This document shows positions 16,391 to 25,464 of a DNA stretch of 47,809 bases, in pieces. Under the pieces are notes generated by a model, which worked only from the letters and a program-made list of their open reading frames with translations, was not told where the DNA came from and did no database searches. Made by a program: the position numbers and the translations under genes. The first letter of the stretch is position 1; each line of letters starts with the position of its first letter. The stretch comes from Enterococcus avium ATCC 14025. GTDB lineage: Bacteria > Bacillota > Bacilli > Lactobacillales > Enterococcaceae. Location of the stretch: assembly GCF_000406965.1 (NCBI RefSeq), contig NZ_KE136369.1, positions 1 through 47,809 on the forward strand. The letters are read 5' to 3'.

Positions 16391-16520
16391 GATGTAAATA
16401 CAAACTGATAAAATGAGAAGATATTACGTGTTATGAATAACCAGGTCAAAATGGCCATGTATTAAAAGGGATGGCACCGTAAATTAAATACACGATTTAA
16501 CAGGGGGAAGAAAGAGATTT

Positions 16521-16842
16521 CATTCTTTGGGACATATTTCTAATACTCTTTTTGAGCTAATTGATTTTTGTGAGCAAAACGATATTTTAGTGGAGTCCTA
16601 TTCTCCCGTTGGACATGGGAGTTAATAGAAGACATAGAGTTTTCGTTCCTCAACTTGCTATTCGCCATTGTTTAGAGATTGAGCTGCTATATTTACCAAA
16701 ATCTGAAAATGAAGAGCATATTAAAACTAAAGGGGGCTTGAATTTATTTTATCAAATGAAATTCGCACTATTGAAAAATTTTATTTAATGCTCATGAATA
16801 GACTTGATGAAAATCAGTTGATACTGTCAAGGGCGGTTTAAG
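16521..16842 (+). pseudogene. Decayed 3' part of an aldo/keto reductase gene
   Basis: Three short pieces in changing frames match the C-terminal half of aldo/keto reductases: ELIDFCEQNDILVESYSPVG (about 16560-16620), VPQLAIRHCLEIELLYLPKS with ENEEHIK (about 16645-16720), and LSNEIRTIE near 16755. The expected family order (ELxxFCxxxxIxVxAYSPLG, then PQxxLRWxLQ, xxPKSxxxxRI) is kept. Frameshifts and stops prevent translation. Confidence 0.7.
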
Positions 16843-16960
16843 ATTGTAGATTTATGTTGATTTGATTAAAGTTGTTATGTTTGGCAATCTTCAATTTTAA
16901 TTCTATAAAAGTCAAATACTTAAAGTGCACGATAATGAATTAGCCTAACTGTTTGTGTGA

Positions 16961-17000
16961 GGTGTATAGACAATTTTTGTCTGTATGCCTTTTTTGTTTT
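16961..17000 (+). terminator. Hairpin and T-run upstream of the Tn916-like module
   Basis: GGTGTATAGACAA pairs with TTGTCTGTATGCC (G-T and one mismatch allowed) and is followed by TTTTTTGTTTT. It would stop transcription entering the module from the left. Confidence 0.65.
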
Positions 17001-17107
17001 GAAAAAATTTTATTTTTTTCGAAAAATGCTCACTCCCAGATTGTAATAATAATGGAAAGGGATAGAAGTAAAACGAGTTGAATGAATTTTTTAAGGAGGA
17101 GAATTCT

Positions 17108-17536
17108 ATGGGCGACTCAGAGGAAACCCACATTCAACACGTATTTGACAGTTTTTGTAAGAAGGTAATACGTAATGAGGCATTAAATATTCAGAAGAAA
17201 TATGCTAGATTTCGCCAACGACAAGTCTCAATGGAACTATTGGAACAAAAAGGGTTGGGTACAGAGTTCAATTATTCTGAACCCAATTTTAATAGTAGTG
17301 ATAGTTTTATTGTACTTGGTATAGAGATTCTTATATCAAATGAAGAGTTGGCAAATGCGATTGCAAAATTACCTATTCAAAGACAAAAGATCATTCTGAT
17401 GTCCTTCTTCATCGGTCTCAATGATCGTGAAATTGGCGAAATTATTGGGAAAAGTATCGGTAGTGTTTGGTATCAACGACAAACAGCTTTGAAAGATTTA
17501 GAAAAATATTTAGGCGGTAATTATGAAGAAAAATAA
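17108..17536 (+). CDS. Sigma-70-like regulator of a Tn916-type element (Orf7-like)
   Basis: A 142-residue protein with a region-4-like HTH in the last third (LPIQRQKIILMSFFIGLNDREIGEIIGKSIGSVWYQRQTALKDLEK split across about residues 85-135). The ATG at 17108 follows AAGGAGG by 9 bp. An in-frame ATG at 17078 lacks a ribosome site. In Tn916-type elements this gene stands upstream of an HTH gene, xis and int, exactly as here, and drives expression of the transfer genes. It overlaps the next start by 14 bp. Confidence 0.8.
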   Translation: MGDSEETHIQHVFDSFCKKVIRNEALNIQKKYARFRQRQVSMELLEQKGLGTEFNYSEPNFNSSDSFIVLGIEILISNEELANAIAKLPIQRQKIILMSFFIGLNDREIGEIIGKSIGSVWYQRQTALKDLEKYLGGNYEEK

Positions 17537-17765
17537 ACGATATGTACCGTTCATACCAGTTACCACTATTAAAGCTGCAGCTTCTGGTGATTTGCTCGCC
17601 ATGTCCATTGTTCTGTCAAAATATCAAAATTATATTTCACGATTAGCCATGAAATCAATATATGAAGAAGAAAAAGGAGTAGTTATGTACGTAGATGAAT
17701 ATATGCGTAGACAACTGGAGACAAAACTGATTGAGAAGATACTTGAATTTGACACAACTCGTTAA
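17523..17765 (+). CDS. HTH_16-type small protein of a Tn916-type element (Orf8-like)
   Basis: An 80-residue protein, PFIPVTTIKAAASGDLLAMS followed by KYQNYISRLA, the short helix-turn-helix protein typical of Tn916-family elements. The ATG lies inside the end of the sigma-like gene, so the two are probably translationally coupled. It is likely a DNA-binding regulator of the element. Confidence 0.78.
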   Translation: MKKNKRYVPFIPVTTIKAAASGDLLAMSIVLSKYQNYISRLAMKSIYEEEKGVVMYVDEYMRRQLETKLIEKILEFDTTR

Positions 17766-18190
17766 CGTATTTTTTCCCTTTCCTTTTCATAGGCTGAAAA
17801 TAGCCTGACGATCTTTGACAAGTGAATAGTAAATCTATCAGTACATGTAGATTACGAGTTTCTAATTAGTTTCGCCATGACAAGATTATACTTTGAGCGA
17901 CAGTTTTTGAAATGGAAATCGTGATTTCAATAATGATACTTCCGTAACCAAATTGGCCCGCCATTACTGGGGGGAGGTGAAATTCCTATGTGCTTGAGTA
18001 AAGCAGCTGATAGATAAGAAAAACTACTATTTAAGTATCTGTATTAAGATGGTATACCGTTAGATGTGATTTTATATGAATGTAATTAATTATATTCATA
18101 TTTGAGATTCCTAGTTATATAAGAAAATTCTTTTTTAAAGTCTACTATTAGAGGGAAACTATGTTGAGTGATACAAATCTGACAGAGGAG
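17766..18190. other. Non-coding part of the Tn916-like module
   Basis: No gene is seen. A small hairpin (AGGCTGAAAATAGCCT) follows the Orf8-like gene near 17792. In related elements this stretch holds the xis promoter region. A GGGGGGAGG ribosome-like site near 17970 precedes only a very short frame. Confidence 0.45.
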
Positions 18191-18200
18191 GGTGAAAGAG

Positions 18201-18509
18201 TTGGAGGTTAAAACAAATGTTAATTCTTTTGAAATAGAATTCTATTCAATTTTACAAAAAAAACTAGAAAGCTACACAGAAGAATTGCTTGCAATAAGTC
18301 AGTTACCGTTAGTCTTAACAAACTCTGATTTAAAGAAACTTTTCCAGATCAGTGATAGTACACTGAATCGTTTAATAAAACTTGGTGATTTTCCATCTTG
18401 CTGGTATGGGATTCGGGGACATTATCTTCGTGATGATATTTTACAATGGATGAGAAAGAGTGATTCGAATGATTATCGTGAAAAACTTCGACTTTTGCGT
18501 TCTTTATAA
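18201..18509 (+). CDS. xis: Excisionase-like protein (Xis, MerR/AlpA-type HTH)
   Basis: About 102 residues. The C-terminal half has LTNSDLKKLFQISDSTLNRL and GDFPSCWYGIRGHYLRDDIL, the winged helix-turn-helix of excisionases. It should bind the element ends and bias integrase towards excision. I prefer the TTG at 18201, which has AGGAGGG at a good distance. An in-frame GTG at 18192 overlaps that site. It is 104 bp before int. Confidence 0.75.
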   Translation: MEVKTNVNSFEIEFYSILQKKLESYTEELLAISQLPLVLTNSDLKKLFQISDSTLNRLIKLGDFPSCWYGIRGHYLRDDILQWMRKSDSNDYREKLRLLRSL

Positions 18510-18613
18510 TATTCCATTTTTTCTATACTTGCGGTACTATTTATATAGAGAGAATAAGAGATTTTGTGTTTTTCCGATTAAGGGGTTCTTCTTTCAAAAG
18601 GAGGAATCTGTAA

Positions 18614-19792
18614 TTGAAAACAAAAGATCGATTTAAGAAGCACATTAGTTCTACTGGTAGAGTCACGTGGTATTTCCAAGCGTTTCGGACAACAAGACGT
18701 GGTTTTAAGTCAAAACGTGAGGCACAACTTGCATATCTTGAAATGGAGAAGCAACAAAGGATTAAGAAAAAAATCATTGCGAGTAACGATAAGTTCAGTG
18801 TTGTAGGTGAGCAATGGTTTAAATATTATCGTTCGTTAAATGAGCAAAAAGAAACAACTTATGATAAGCGAGAAGAACAATTAAAAATTATTGTTCGATG
18901 GATTGGTGATAAAAAGTTATCTGATTTATCACCAGAGTGCCTTCAAGAACTACTTTTCAATTTGAAAGAACGTGGTGTTAATGGAACAAATGTGGGCTAT
19001 GCAAAAAATAGTTTGCAATCACTTATTCAAGTTTTGAATATGGTTTTCAAATATTGTCAAAGGAAGAATTTGATAAGTGAAAACCCAATGAAGTCTGTGA
19101 GAATGCCAAAATATCAGTTGACGGTAAATGATTTAAAAGAAGCCGTGAATAATATTGAGGACAAGTTTCTTACTGTCGATGAATTGAGAACTTTTTTGAA
19201 TTATGGCCTTGTTCATGAGGAATTACCGATGTCTGTCCTTTTCCATGTTTTGTTTTACACTGGTTGCCGCGTCAGCGAGGCTCTTGCTCTACAGCCTGAA
19301 GATATAGATTTCAAAAGAAATGAAATTCTATTCTATAAGCAAACAGTAGTTAAGGGTAAAAGTAAGGATTTTCGGATTGAAACTACTAAGACAATTAGTT
19401 CTGCTAGGCGAGTTCCGGTAACGCCTCTGGTTATGGAAAAACTGCAACACTTGATTGAGGCTTTGGATGAGATGAGACAATATCACAGGTTTAATATAGA
19501 AGAAACATATTTGTTTGTTTATCTTGATTCTAGTAAACGTGGTGTTCCTTATCGTCGAGAGTATGTAAATGATCATGTCAAACGGTGTGTTAATCGTTCG
19601 GGAATTAATAAACCCTTTCATACTCATCTGGCTCGCCACACAATGGCAAGTTTAGTAGCTGAGTATTGTAGTTGGGATGTCTTAAAGGATCGATTAGGTC
19701 ACACAGATCGAACAACTTCTAAAATTTACCGCCATTTAACATCAACTGAAAAGGTAAAACCTCTGATTGCTTTTAGTTCTTTAGAAAGTTAA
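18614..19792 (+). CDS. int: Tyrosine recombinase/integrase, Tn916 family
   Basis: A 392-residue integrase. N-terminal AP2-like arm-binding domain (about 1-65), SAM-like core-binding domain (about 70-165), and catalytic domain (about 180-385). Catalytic residues: Arg in TGCRVSEAL, Lys likely in the beta-hairpin (KGKSKDFR), His and Arg in HLARHTMAS, His in RLGHTD, and Tyr in TSKIYRHL. It starts at TTG, 12 bp after AAAGGAGG. It appears intact. The accompanying conjugation genes of a full integrative element are missing, so the module could move only with help. Confidence 0.9.
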   Translation: MKTKDRFKKHISSTGRVTWYFQAFRTTRRGFKSKREAQLAYLEMEKQQRIKKKIIASNDKFSVVGEQWFKYYRSLNEQKETTYDKREEQLKIIVRWIGDKKLSDLSPECLQELLFNLKERGVNGTNVGYAKNSLQSLIQVLNMVFKYCQRKNLISENPMKSVRMPKYQLTVNDLKEAVNNIEDKFLTVDELRTFLNYGLVHEELPMSVLFHVLFYTGCRVSEALALQPEDIDFKRNEILFYKQTVVKGKSKDFRIETTKTISSARRVPVTPLVMEKLQHLIEALDEMRQYHRFNIEETYLFVYLDSSKRGVPYRREYVNDHVKRCVNRSGINKPFHTHLARHTMASLVAEYCSWDVLKDRLGHTDRTTSKIYRHLTSTEKVKPLIAFSSLES

Positions 19793-19956
19793 AAAAACGG
19801 TAAAAACACTGGTATTAAAAGATTCTTGAAAACTGCATTTTTTTAGAAGTAGTCAATATGTAGTCAGAAGTAATAAAAATCCTTTTATATCAACACTTTA
19901 ACGACTTTTCACAAGTATCAAAGAAATCCGTCGTTAATCCTAAAGATGTATTTCGA

Positions 19957-19990
19957 ACCCTTGAGGAATCAAGGGTTTTTTGTTTTTTAG
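19957..19990 (+). terminator. Terminator downstream of int, possible element boundary
   Basis: AACCCTTG / CAAGGGTT with a 6-base loop is followed by TTTTTGTTTTTT. The sequence just before it (about 19860-19955) is the likely position of the right attachment site, because integrase genes of this family lie next to the element end. I could not find a matching core repeat on the left. Confidence 0.75.
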
Positions 19991-20014
19991 AAAATCTTTG
20001 AAAAGCAGCGACGC

Positions 20015-20620
20015 TTATGATTCATCCGGCTGTTGTCCATCATGAGCCGGCCATTGACAATCCAGCAACTGCATATTCGTAAAGATAGCTTTGAAAGAAG
20101 ATGCTTCAGGAGAGCAGGCGTAAATTCCAAAGCGGATTTTATTCTTTCCATTGAACATGTGGCAAATGCGCATTTGCTGAAATGTTTTGCCATCAGGTGA
20201 GCACTCAATACAATAGTCGTCTTCGCGTCTGCTTAGGCGGTACCACATAGACTTAATCGAAGCATCGATTTCGGTTGTTGCCCAGTCAGAAAACCCATGA
20301 TTTGTGACGACACTTCCCAAATGCTGAAACTCTTCATTTTCATATTCAATCGAACCTTTTAGCCAATTTTCACTATCTAAATACATGACAATCCCACATT
20401 GATCAAAACGATGGTAACTTTCAGTAAAATCTGTTTTTACGACAAAGCTAAAATACTTTTCATCCGTTTCCATCTGGAAAACGGGCGCGTTATCATTTTG
20501 AAAATGATAATATGTATTTTGCCACAGATCCGTATGCGGTTTTGTAAGAACCTCTATTTTGTCATCCAACAGCTCGTAGCTTTCTGGCAAACGAGTCCAC
20601 TTAAAATCCTGCAAGTTCAT
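20015..20620 (-). CDS. DUF1349 family protein
   Basis: A protein of 201 residues with the concanavalin-like beta-sandwich pattern of DUF1349: FSFVVKTDFTESYHRFDQCG, VMYLDSENWLKGSIEYENEE, then WYRLSRREDDYCIECSPDGK and FGIYACSPEASSFKAIFTNM. The family is also called 'regulation of enolase protein 1-like' from yeast, and its bacterial role is not established. I use the ATG at 20620, which has GGAGGG 7 bp upstream. An earlier in-frame ATG at 20635 overlaps that site. No signal peptide; likely cytoplasmic. Confidence 0.82.
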   Translation of the reverse strand: MNLQDFKWTRLPESYELLDDKIEVLTKPHTDLWQNTYYHFQNDNAPVFQMETDEKYFSFVVKTDFTESYHRFDQCGIVMYLDSENWLKGSIEYENEEFQHLGSVVTNHGFSDWATTEIDASIKSMWYRLSRREDDYCIECSPDGKTFQQMRICHMFNGKNKIRFGIYACSPEASSFKAIFTNMQLLDCQWPAHDGQQPDES

Positions 20621-20635
20621 ATTTTTACCCTCCAT

Positions 20636-20951
20636 AGATTCTGTCTTAATAAAAGGGTATCAAAAAAGCAGCTAGTGTTCTAAGAAAAAGACTATGCAAA
20701 GAGAAATTTGAATACAACTGTATGAACAATCTTTGCAAATATTTGATAACGTCCTAATTTTTACTTTGATTCCTTTCATGCAAATAAATGATAAATGACT
20801 GTTGAATTTGGTTTTCTATCTCGGAACCAAATCTGGTACAATTAGGTATGGTATTTATCGTTTACTTATTTTCGCATTTTTTAAAATGAAAAGAGAAAGG
20901 AAGTGAAGGATAACTATTTGTGAATCCATAAACAAATAGGGCTCCGAAGAT
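20636..20951. other. Divergent intergenic region with a leader hairpin
   Basis: No gene is seen. A promoter for the rightward gene may lie near 20835-20860 (TGGTACAATTAGG region). A hairpin CTATTTGT / ACAAATAG with a 10-base loop lies at about 20910-20935, close to the start codon of the S-component gene, which has no strong ribosome site (GGCTCCGAAGAT just before ATG). It may be a cis-acting control element; I cannot assign it to a known riboswitch class. Confidence 0.4.
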
Positions 20952-21497
20952 ATGAATCGAAAAGCACTATGGGTAACACAAACAGGCGTTTTATTGGCAT
21001 TATTGATTGTCGTACAGGCAGTAACAGCTGGATTGGGAAATACCTTAGTCACGGGTTCTTTAGTCAATTTGATTTTGATTGTCGCTGTAACTACAGGCGG
21101 ATTAGCTAGTGGATTATCAATTGCGTTGTTATCACCGATTTTTGCATTTATGCTTGGTATTGGGCCGGCATTTCCACAAATTGTATTTTGTATAGCAATT
21201 GGAAACGCAGTTTTAGTAACTATCTGGCATTTTATCGCTGGATTCAATAAAAAACAGGGAATTGCGAATTTCGCATTAGCGACGGTGATTGGTGCCCTTG
21301 CGAAGTTTGGGGTATTATATTTGTCAATTGTTCAATTCGTTGTTCCGATCTTATTAAAAATGCCAGCTCCTAAAGCTGCAATGGTTTCCGGAGCATTTTC
21401 GTTTCCACAGCTGATTACAGCTTTGATCGGCGGCGCATTATCTATTTTAGTCGTTCCTGTCCTTTCTAAAGCGCTAGGCCGTCAAAGAGTGAGCTAA
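20952..21497 (+). CDS. ECF-type transporter S component (substrate unknown)
   Basis: A 181-residue membrane protein with about five or six hydrophobic segments and an N-terminus (MNRKALWVTQTGVLLALLIV) typical of energy-coupling factor substrate-binding S components. It would capture a vitamin or similar small molecule and work with shared EcfA/EcfA'/EcfT subunits encoded elsewhere. The specificity motif is not recognisable. It stands alone, followed by a terminator. Confidence 0.7.
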   Translation: MNRKALWVTQTGVLLALLIVVQAVTAGLGNTLVTGSLVNLILIVAVTTGGLASGLSIALLSPIFAFMLGIGPAFPQIVFCIAIGNAVLVTIWHFIAGFNKKQGIANFALATVIGALAKFGVLYLSIVQFVVPILLKMPAPKAAMVSGAFSFPQLITALIGGALSILVVPVLSKALGRQRVS

Positions 21498-21539
21498 GAC
21501 GTTTTTTACAAATATTTTTGCTAAATAGATTTCAAGATA

Positions 21540-21595
21540 AATCCTTTCAGTTATAAAATCTTTCTAGATTTTTTATAACTGAGAGGATTTTTTTA
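21540..21595. terminator. Terminator between the S component and the Mga-type gene
   Basis: Long arms around AATCCTTTCAGTTATAAAA and the complementary TTTTATAACTGAGAGGATT form a stem followed by TTTTTTT. Because the next gene converges, it probably acts on both strands. Confidence 0.88.
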
Positions 21596-21609
21596 GTTAT
21601 CAGATGTGA

Positions 21610-23145
21610 TTAAGAACTAGTTGACTTAAATTTTTTTTTAGCAATCTTGACTAAAGCTTCGGTGATTTTTTCGTAGTCAGATTGAACAAGTTTTTGATGA
21701 CAATAGATGATCGGTTGATGCAAACGCAGAGCAGAGATAGTATCAACCGAAATAGGAATCTCACTAATGATGATGTCAACACTGTCATCGAGACTATTGG
21801 CCGCTTTTAAATTGAAATAAGATGAGAAATATTGACACACGTCATTTTGCAATGCTTGATTTGAAATGATCGAAAGAAAAGCGACTGTAATTGGTGCTGT
21901 ATGTTTACCAAATTCAATGCTTTTATCATAGATTAAGCAATATTGAGAAAGAAGATAATTATAAAAATCATCGTCGCAATCATATTCGATTGATCTCATT
22001 TCAGCTTCAACGAGCGATTGAATATGTTCAATCTTATATTTCTTTCGAGAATCAATTGCTTCATGTGAATAATATGGAAGCAGCGTCAGAGTATAATTCA
22101 GCGGTGCACCAATAAAAGCAACTCGATAATGTAAGCACAATATGGAGTAGAAAATTTTATTTTGTTCTTTTTTAGTTAACGGAATATCTAAATGATAATT
22201 TATTCGATCCATAATTTGAAAAGCATTGTGAGCGAATTGTTGGTCGTTAAGCCGTTCATCTAAAAGAAAAAAATCAGGAGGTGTATCAATAGAAGAGAAA
22301 CTGCCAATAGCAAGCAGACTGCTACAAATCAGCTGCGTCTCAACCTTCAGCTTCTTCTCTGAATGATGAGGCAGATATCTACCAATAGAGGTAGCGAAGG
22401 TACTAAAGGCTTCTGTATTAGAAAGCGAGTATGGTTTGTAAAGGGAGATCGAAATAGTTTCTTTATCAATACTAAAGCCCCGCCGTTCTCTTAAAAGGTG
22501 AATGGCTAAGTAATAATGAGTTAGTACATTTTTGTCCAGTGATCTAACGTTGTAAACTTCATCAGGACAATCGTCTAAGAGTGAGGACAGGTCTAAATAA
22601 CTGAAGGATGGAAATGGCCAGTACCCAGCACCGTAAGTCGCGAGATATAACGCAGTATAGAAAAATCTTAGACTGACTTCATTACCGTCTAGATTGACTT
22701 TTCGTCGTGAATGAATCCTTAAGCCCATTGGTTTGAAGTAGTGGTTCAATTCGGTAATGATCCTGCGGACGTGAGAGTAAGATACGTGTAGGCTGTTTGC
22801 TGTGTCTTGCAGGGTATCAAACGAGGTCATTAACAATGATTCAATCAACTTAAACTTAGCCGATCGCTTGATATAGAAGTTTATAAAATTTTGAATATTA
22901 AAGGATTCAGAAAGCTGTAATTTAAATAACTGGTTTGATTTAGAATAGCTTAAATCGATAAAACTAGAACTCTCAGAAAGACGAATATCTTCAAGAATCG
23001 AATGGAAAATAGAAATAGCAGTTTGATTATTGATGTTTAAAGATTGCAAAAGTGTTTCCAAAGTACAGATATGATAATCAGAATCAAAGATTGTTTGAAT
23101 GAAAAGCAGTTTCTTTTTATCAAGCTTATCGACTAAAAAATCCAT
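21610..23145 (-). CDS. Mga-type transcriptional regulator
   Basis: A 511-residue protein. Two N-terminal helix-turn-helix regions (about 10-70 and 95-150; LQDTANSLHVSYSHVRRIIT in the second), a central PRD-like helical region (SLRFFYTALYLATYGAGYWPF onwards), and a C-terminal EIIB-like part (ITVAFLSIISNQAL; VDIIISEIPISVD). This is the layout of Mga/AtxA-like regulators, which respond to sugar status and control surface or virulence genes. The ATG has a GGAG site upstream. Divergent from the similar gene at 23597. Confidence 0.85.
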   Translation of the reverse strand: MDFLVDKLDKKKLLFIQTIFDSDYHICTLETLLQSLNINNQTAISIFHSILEDIRLSESSSFIDLSYSKSNQLFKLQLSESFNIQNFINFYIKRSAKFKLIESLLMTSFDTLQDTANSLHVSYSHVRRIITELNHYFKPMGLRIHSRRKVNLDGNEVSLRFFYTALYLATYGAGYWPFPSFSYLDLSSLLDDCPDEVYNVRSLDKNVLTHYYLAIHLLRERRGFSIDKETISISLYKPYSLSNTEAFSTFATSIGRYLPHHSEKKLKVETQLICSSLLAIGSFSSIDTPPDFFLLDERLNDQQFAHNAFQIMDRINYHLDIPLTKKEQNKIFYSILCLHYRVAFIGAPLNYTLTLLPYYSHEAIDSRKKYKIEHIQSLVEAEMRSIEYDCDDDFYNYLLSQYCLIYDKSIEFGKHTAPITVAFLSIISNQALQNDVCQYFSSYFNLKAANSLDDSVDIIISEIPISVDTISALRLHQPIIYCHQKLVQSDYEKITEALVKIAKKKFKSTSS

Positions 23146-23596
23146 TTTATTCTCCTTTTGTCATCATATTTAGATGAAGAGTATCATATAACACTTATTA
23201 GCGATAGAAATTAAGTTTGAAAGCACTTTAAGTGAAGGGACTTTAAAAATATTTTTAATAATAGTGTTTGTTTTTATATGGAAAAATATTAAATAGGAGA
23301 GATACCAACAAGTAATAATAATTATCGCAAGTGTTCTTTTTTTATTACATATCAAGAAAAATTGAACAAATCACAGAAATAAATTCTTGTAACCTAAACT
23401 CAATAATAATTTAAAAATAAAGGGATAGAAAAAGGAATTTTTTTATTACTAAATTTTAATTTCTTGCAAAATAAGCTTTTTTAATCTAAAATTAATTTAT
23501 TTTTCTAATATTAAGAAAAGAATGTAATTAATAGTAACGCTATCTTTTGTAGAATATGGTAAGAATGAATTTCTAGTTCGAAGGGAGTGGTTGGAA
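23146..23596. other. Long AT-rich intergenic region between two divergent Mga-type genes
   Basis: No gene is supported. This 450-bp stretch must hold both promoters. Its length suggests binding sites for one or both regulators. A TAGAATATGGTAAG segment near 23550 could be the -10 region for the rightward gene. No strong palindrome stands out. Confidence 0.5.
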
Positions 23597-25144
23597 ATGA
23601 TTCTTGAGCTAATGGATAGTCGTTATTTAAAACGTTTTTTGTTACTCGATTATTTACATATCAATCAAAACCATTCAATTGAACTAATGGAATTAGTAAA
23701 GTTATCACAGGTTTCTTATCCCACTGTTAAAAAAATCATTACTGATATACGGATGGATATTATTGATTTAGGCTATAGCGAGTATGTGGAATTGATTGAT
23801 TTGCCGGAGCAGAACAAAGTGATTTGGAATGTGAAGAAAAATTTCTCATTAATGATTTTTCGACTTTATTATTTAGAGAATTCTTACCGTTTCCAGTTGT
23901 TTTCATTATTTTTAGAACCAAAAGAATGGACGATTTCTGAAATAACGAAAAAAATAAATACTACATATACAATGGTCAAAAAAGAACTCATCTATTTGGA
24001 GCGATTTATTACTATAAATGCCAATAATCTTCATCTAAGAACAGACCGCAGGCTGACTTTATTAGGAGACGAGGTAACGATTCGCTTGTTTTATACAGGG
24101 ATTTTTCAACAAGTTTACGGTGGGTATAAATGGCCATTTGTTTTTATCAGCACGAATGAAATAATAAATTTATTAGAGAGTTTAGATGTTGGAATATATC
24201 GAAAATTCTCAGCAAGATTTGTAAGTATTCATTATGGATTAGCGATCTCGTTATTGCGAGCAAACAAACGCTCGATTCCCGACAATGTTTATTACTGGGA
24301 GCCCATTAGTATTCAGGAAAAGAAAATGTATGACCATTTATTTTCGTTACTAAAAAAGAAAATGGCTATGATTCATCCAACTATTTTAAAACGAGAGGTT
24401 AAATTCATTATCAGTTGCATCATCGCCAGCGATCTTGGACACCATGATGGCAGCCTTCCTGTTTTCTTTAATGAATCTCCGAAGCTAAAAGAAATTGGCT
24501 TCCTACATATGATAAACGAAAAAGTACATATGGTTGAAAGATTTGCATTGCGTGAAATGACAACTAAAGAACGTGATAAACTATTTGCTCGACTGGTGGG
24601 TGTATTTTATCAAATTTTGATTTACCAAGAGGCTCTGCATCAACGGCTGATTGACCTTTATGTCTATCATCCTTTTGATTTTCCTGCTAATAAAGAGCGA
24701 GAGCGGACTTTCTATCAAATTTTTATGAGTAAATGTAGTAGAAATTTGAACGCATTTGAAGCGGAATATATTGAGTATTTCTGTGTAGCCTATTATAAAA
24801 TTCTGTTCTTTGAATTGGATAGGCAATTGTTTCATCCTAAGATTCGTATTTTTATTATTAGTAATCGAACACCGGAAATGCTAGTTAGCACGAAGCTACA
24901 GACGATTGGAGACTATTTTTACATTGAAATAGCTGATTCTCTTTGCAGAGAAGTAGATTTAATTCTTACGGACATCGCTTTGTCGAATCAAACAAAATCA
25001 TTTTTACCAAGAAAAATTCCGATTCTTTATCTAACTGAGGGATATTGTCCAAGTGACAATAAACTACTTCAAGAAATATTGCCCAAAATTGCGGATAAAA
25101 AATATCGTGAAATTAAAAAAATTGGGCATGAAAAGAGATTTTGA
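23597..25144 (+). CDS. Mga-type transcriptional regulator
   Basis: A 515-residue protein with the same organisation as 21610-23145: HTH regions near the N-terminus (SIELMELVKLSQVSYPTVKK and EWTISEITKKINTTYTMVKK), an RLFYTGIFQQVYGGYKWPF segment at the same place, and a C-terminal EIIB-like part (RIFIISNRTPEML). The shared FYT...YG.G.WPF block indicates that the two are paralogues. The ATG at 23597 is preferred over the TTG at 23591 because GGGAG lies 10 bp upstream. Confidence 0.85.
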   Translation: MILELMDSRYLKRFLLLDYLHINQNHSIELMELVKLSQVSYPTVKKIITDIRMDIIDLGYSEYVELIDLPEQNKVIWNVKKNFSLMIFRLYYLENSYRFQLFSLFLEPKEWTISEITKKINTTYTMVKKELIYLERFITINANNLHLRTDRRLTLLGDEVTIRLFYTGIFQQVYGGYKWPFVFISTNEIINLLESLDVGIYRKFSARFVSIHYGLAISLLRANKRSIPDNVYYWEPISIQEKKMYDHLFSLLKKKMAMIHPTILKREVKFIISCIIASDLGHHDGSLPVFFNESPKLKEIGFLHMINEKVHMVERFALREMTTKERDKLFARLVGVFYQILIYQEALHQRLIDLYVYHPFDFPANKERERTFYQIFMSKCSRNLNAFEAEYIEYFCVAYYKILFFELDRQLFHPKIRIFIISNRTPEMLVSTKLQTIGDYFYIEIADSLCREVDLILTDIALSNQTKSFLPRKIPILYLTEGYCPSDNKLLQEILPKIADKKYREIKKIGHEKRF

Positions 25145-25464
25145 TAAAAATAGGACGTTACTAGGAGCAAATTAGATTAATACTTTATTCGAATTTGCAA
25201 AATTAAGCATCAGTTGCAGGAGCGAATCTATTAGAGATTTATAGGAACACATCTTTTAGATTCTCTTGTTTAACATTTGTCATAGTTTGAATGATTAAAA
25301 AATATAATGTAGATCTATTCTGCTATATAAACAACGAAAAATAGAATGATTTCTTCATCTAGCTAATAGATACGCTTAGAAGATCAATGCTTTTCTCTTC
25401 TTTTTAACATTCTAATGAAGAAGAGAAACTAAGATGGATTAACCATAAGTAAAGGAGCAAAACG
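25145..25464. other. Intergenic region with a purine/pyrimidine hairpin
   Basis: No gene. A stem TTTCTCTTC / GAAGAGAAA at about 25390-25428, without a T-tail, lies 30 bp before the ribosome site of the next gene and could shape its leader. The rest is AT-rich. Confidence 0.45.

Noticed and set aside
20890-20952. A known riboswitch class (preQ1, THF or TPP) in the S-component leader.
   Set aside because: The conserved cores of these classes are not visible; only a simple hairpin can be supported.
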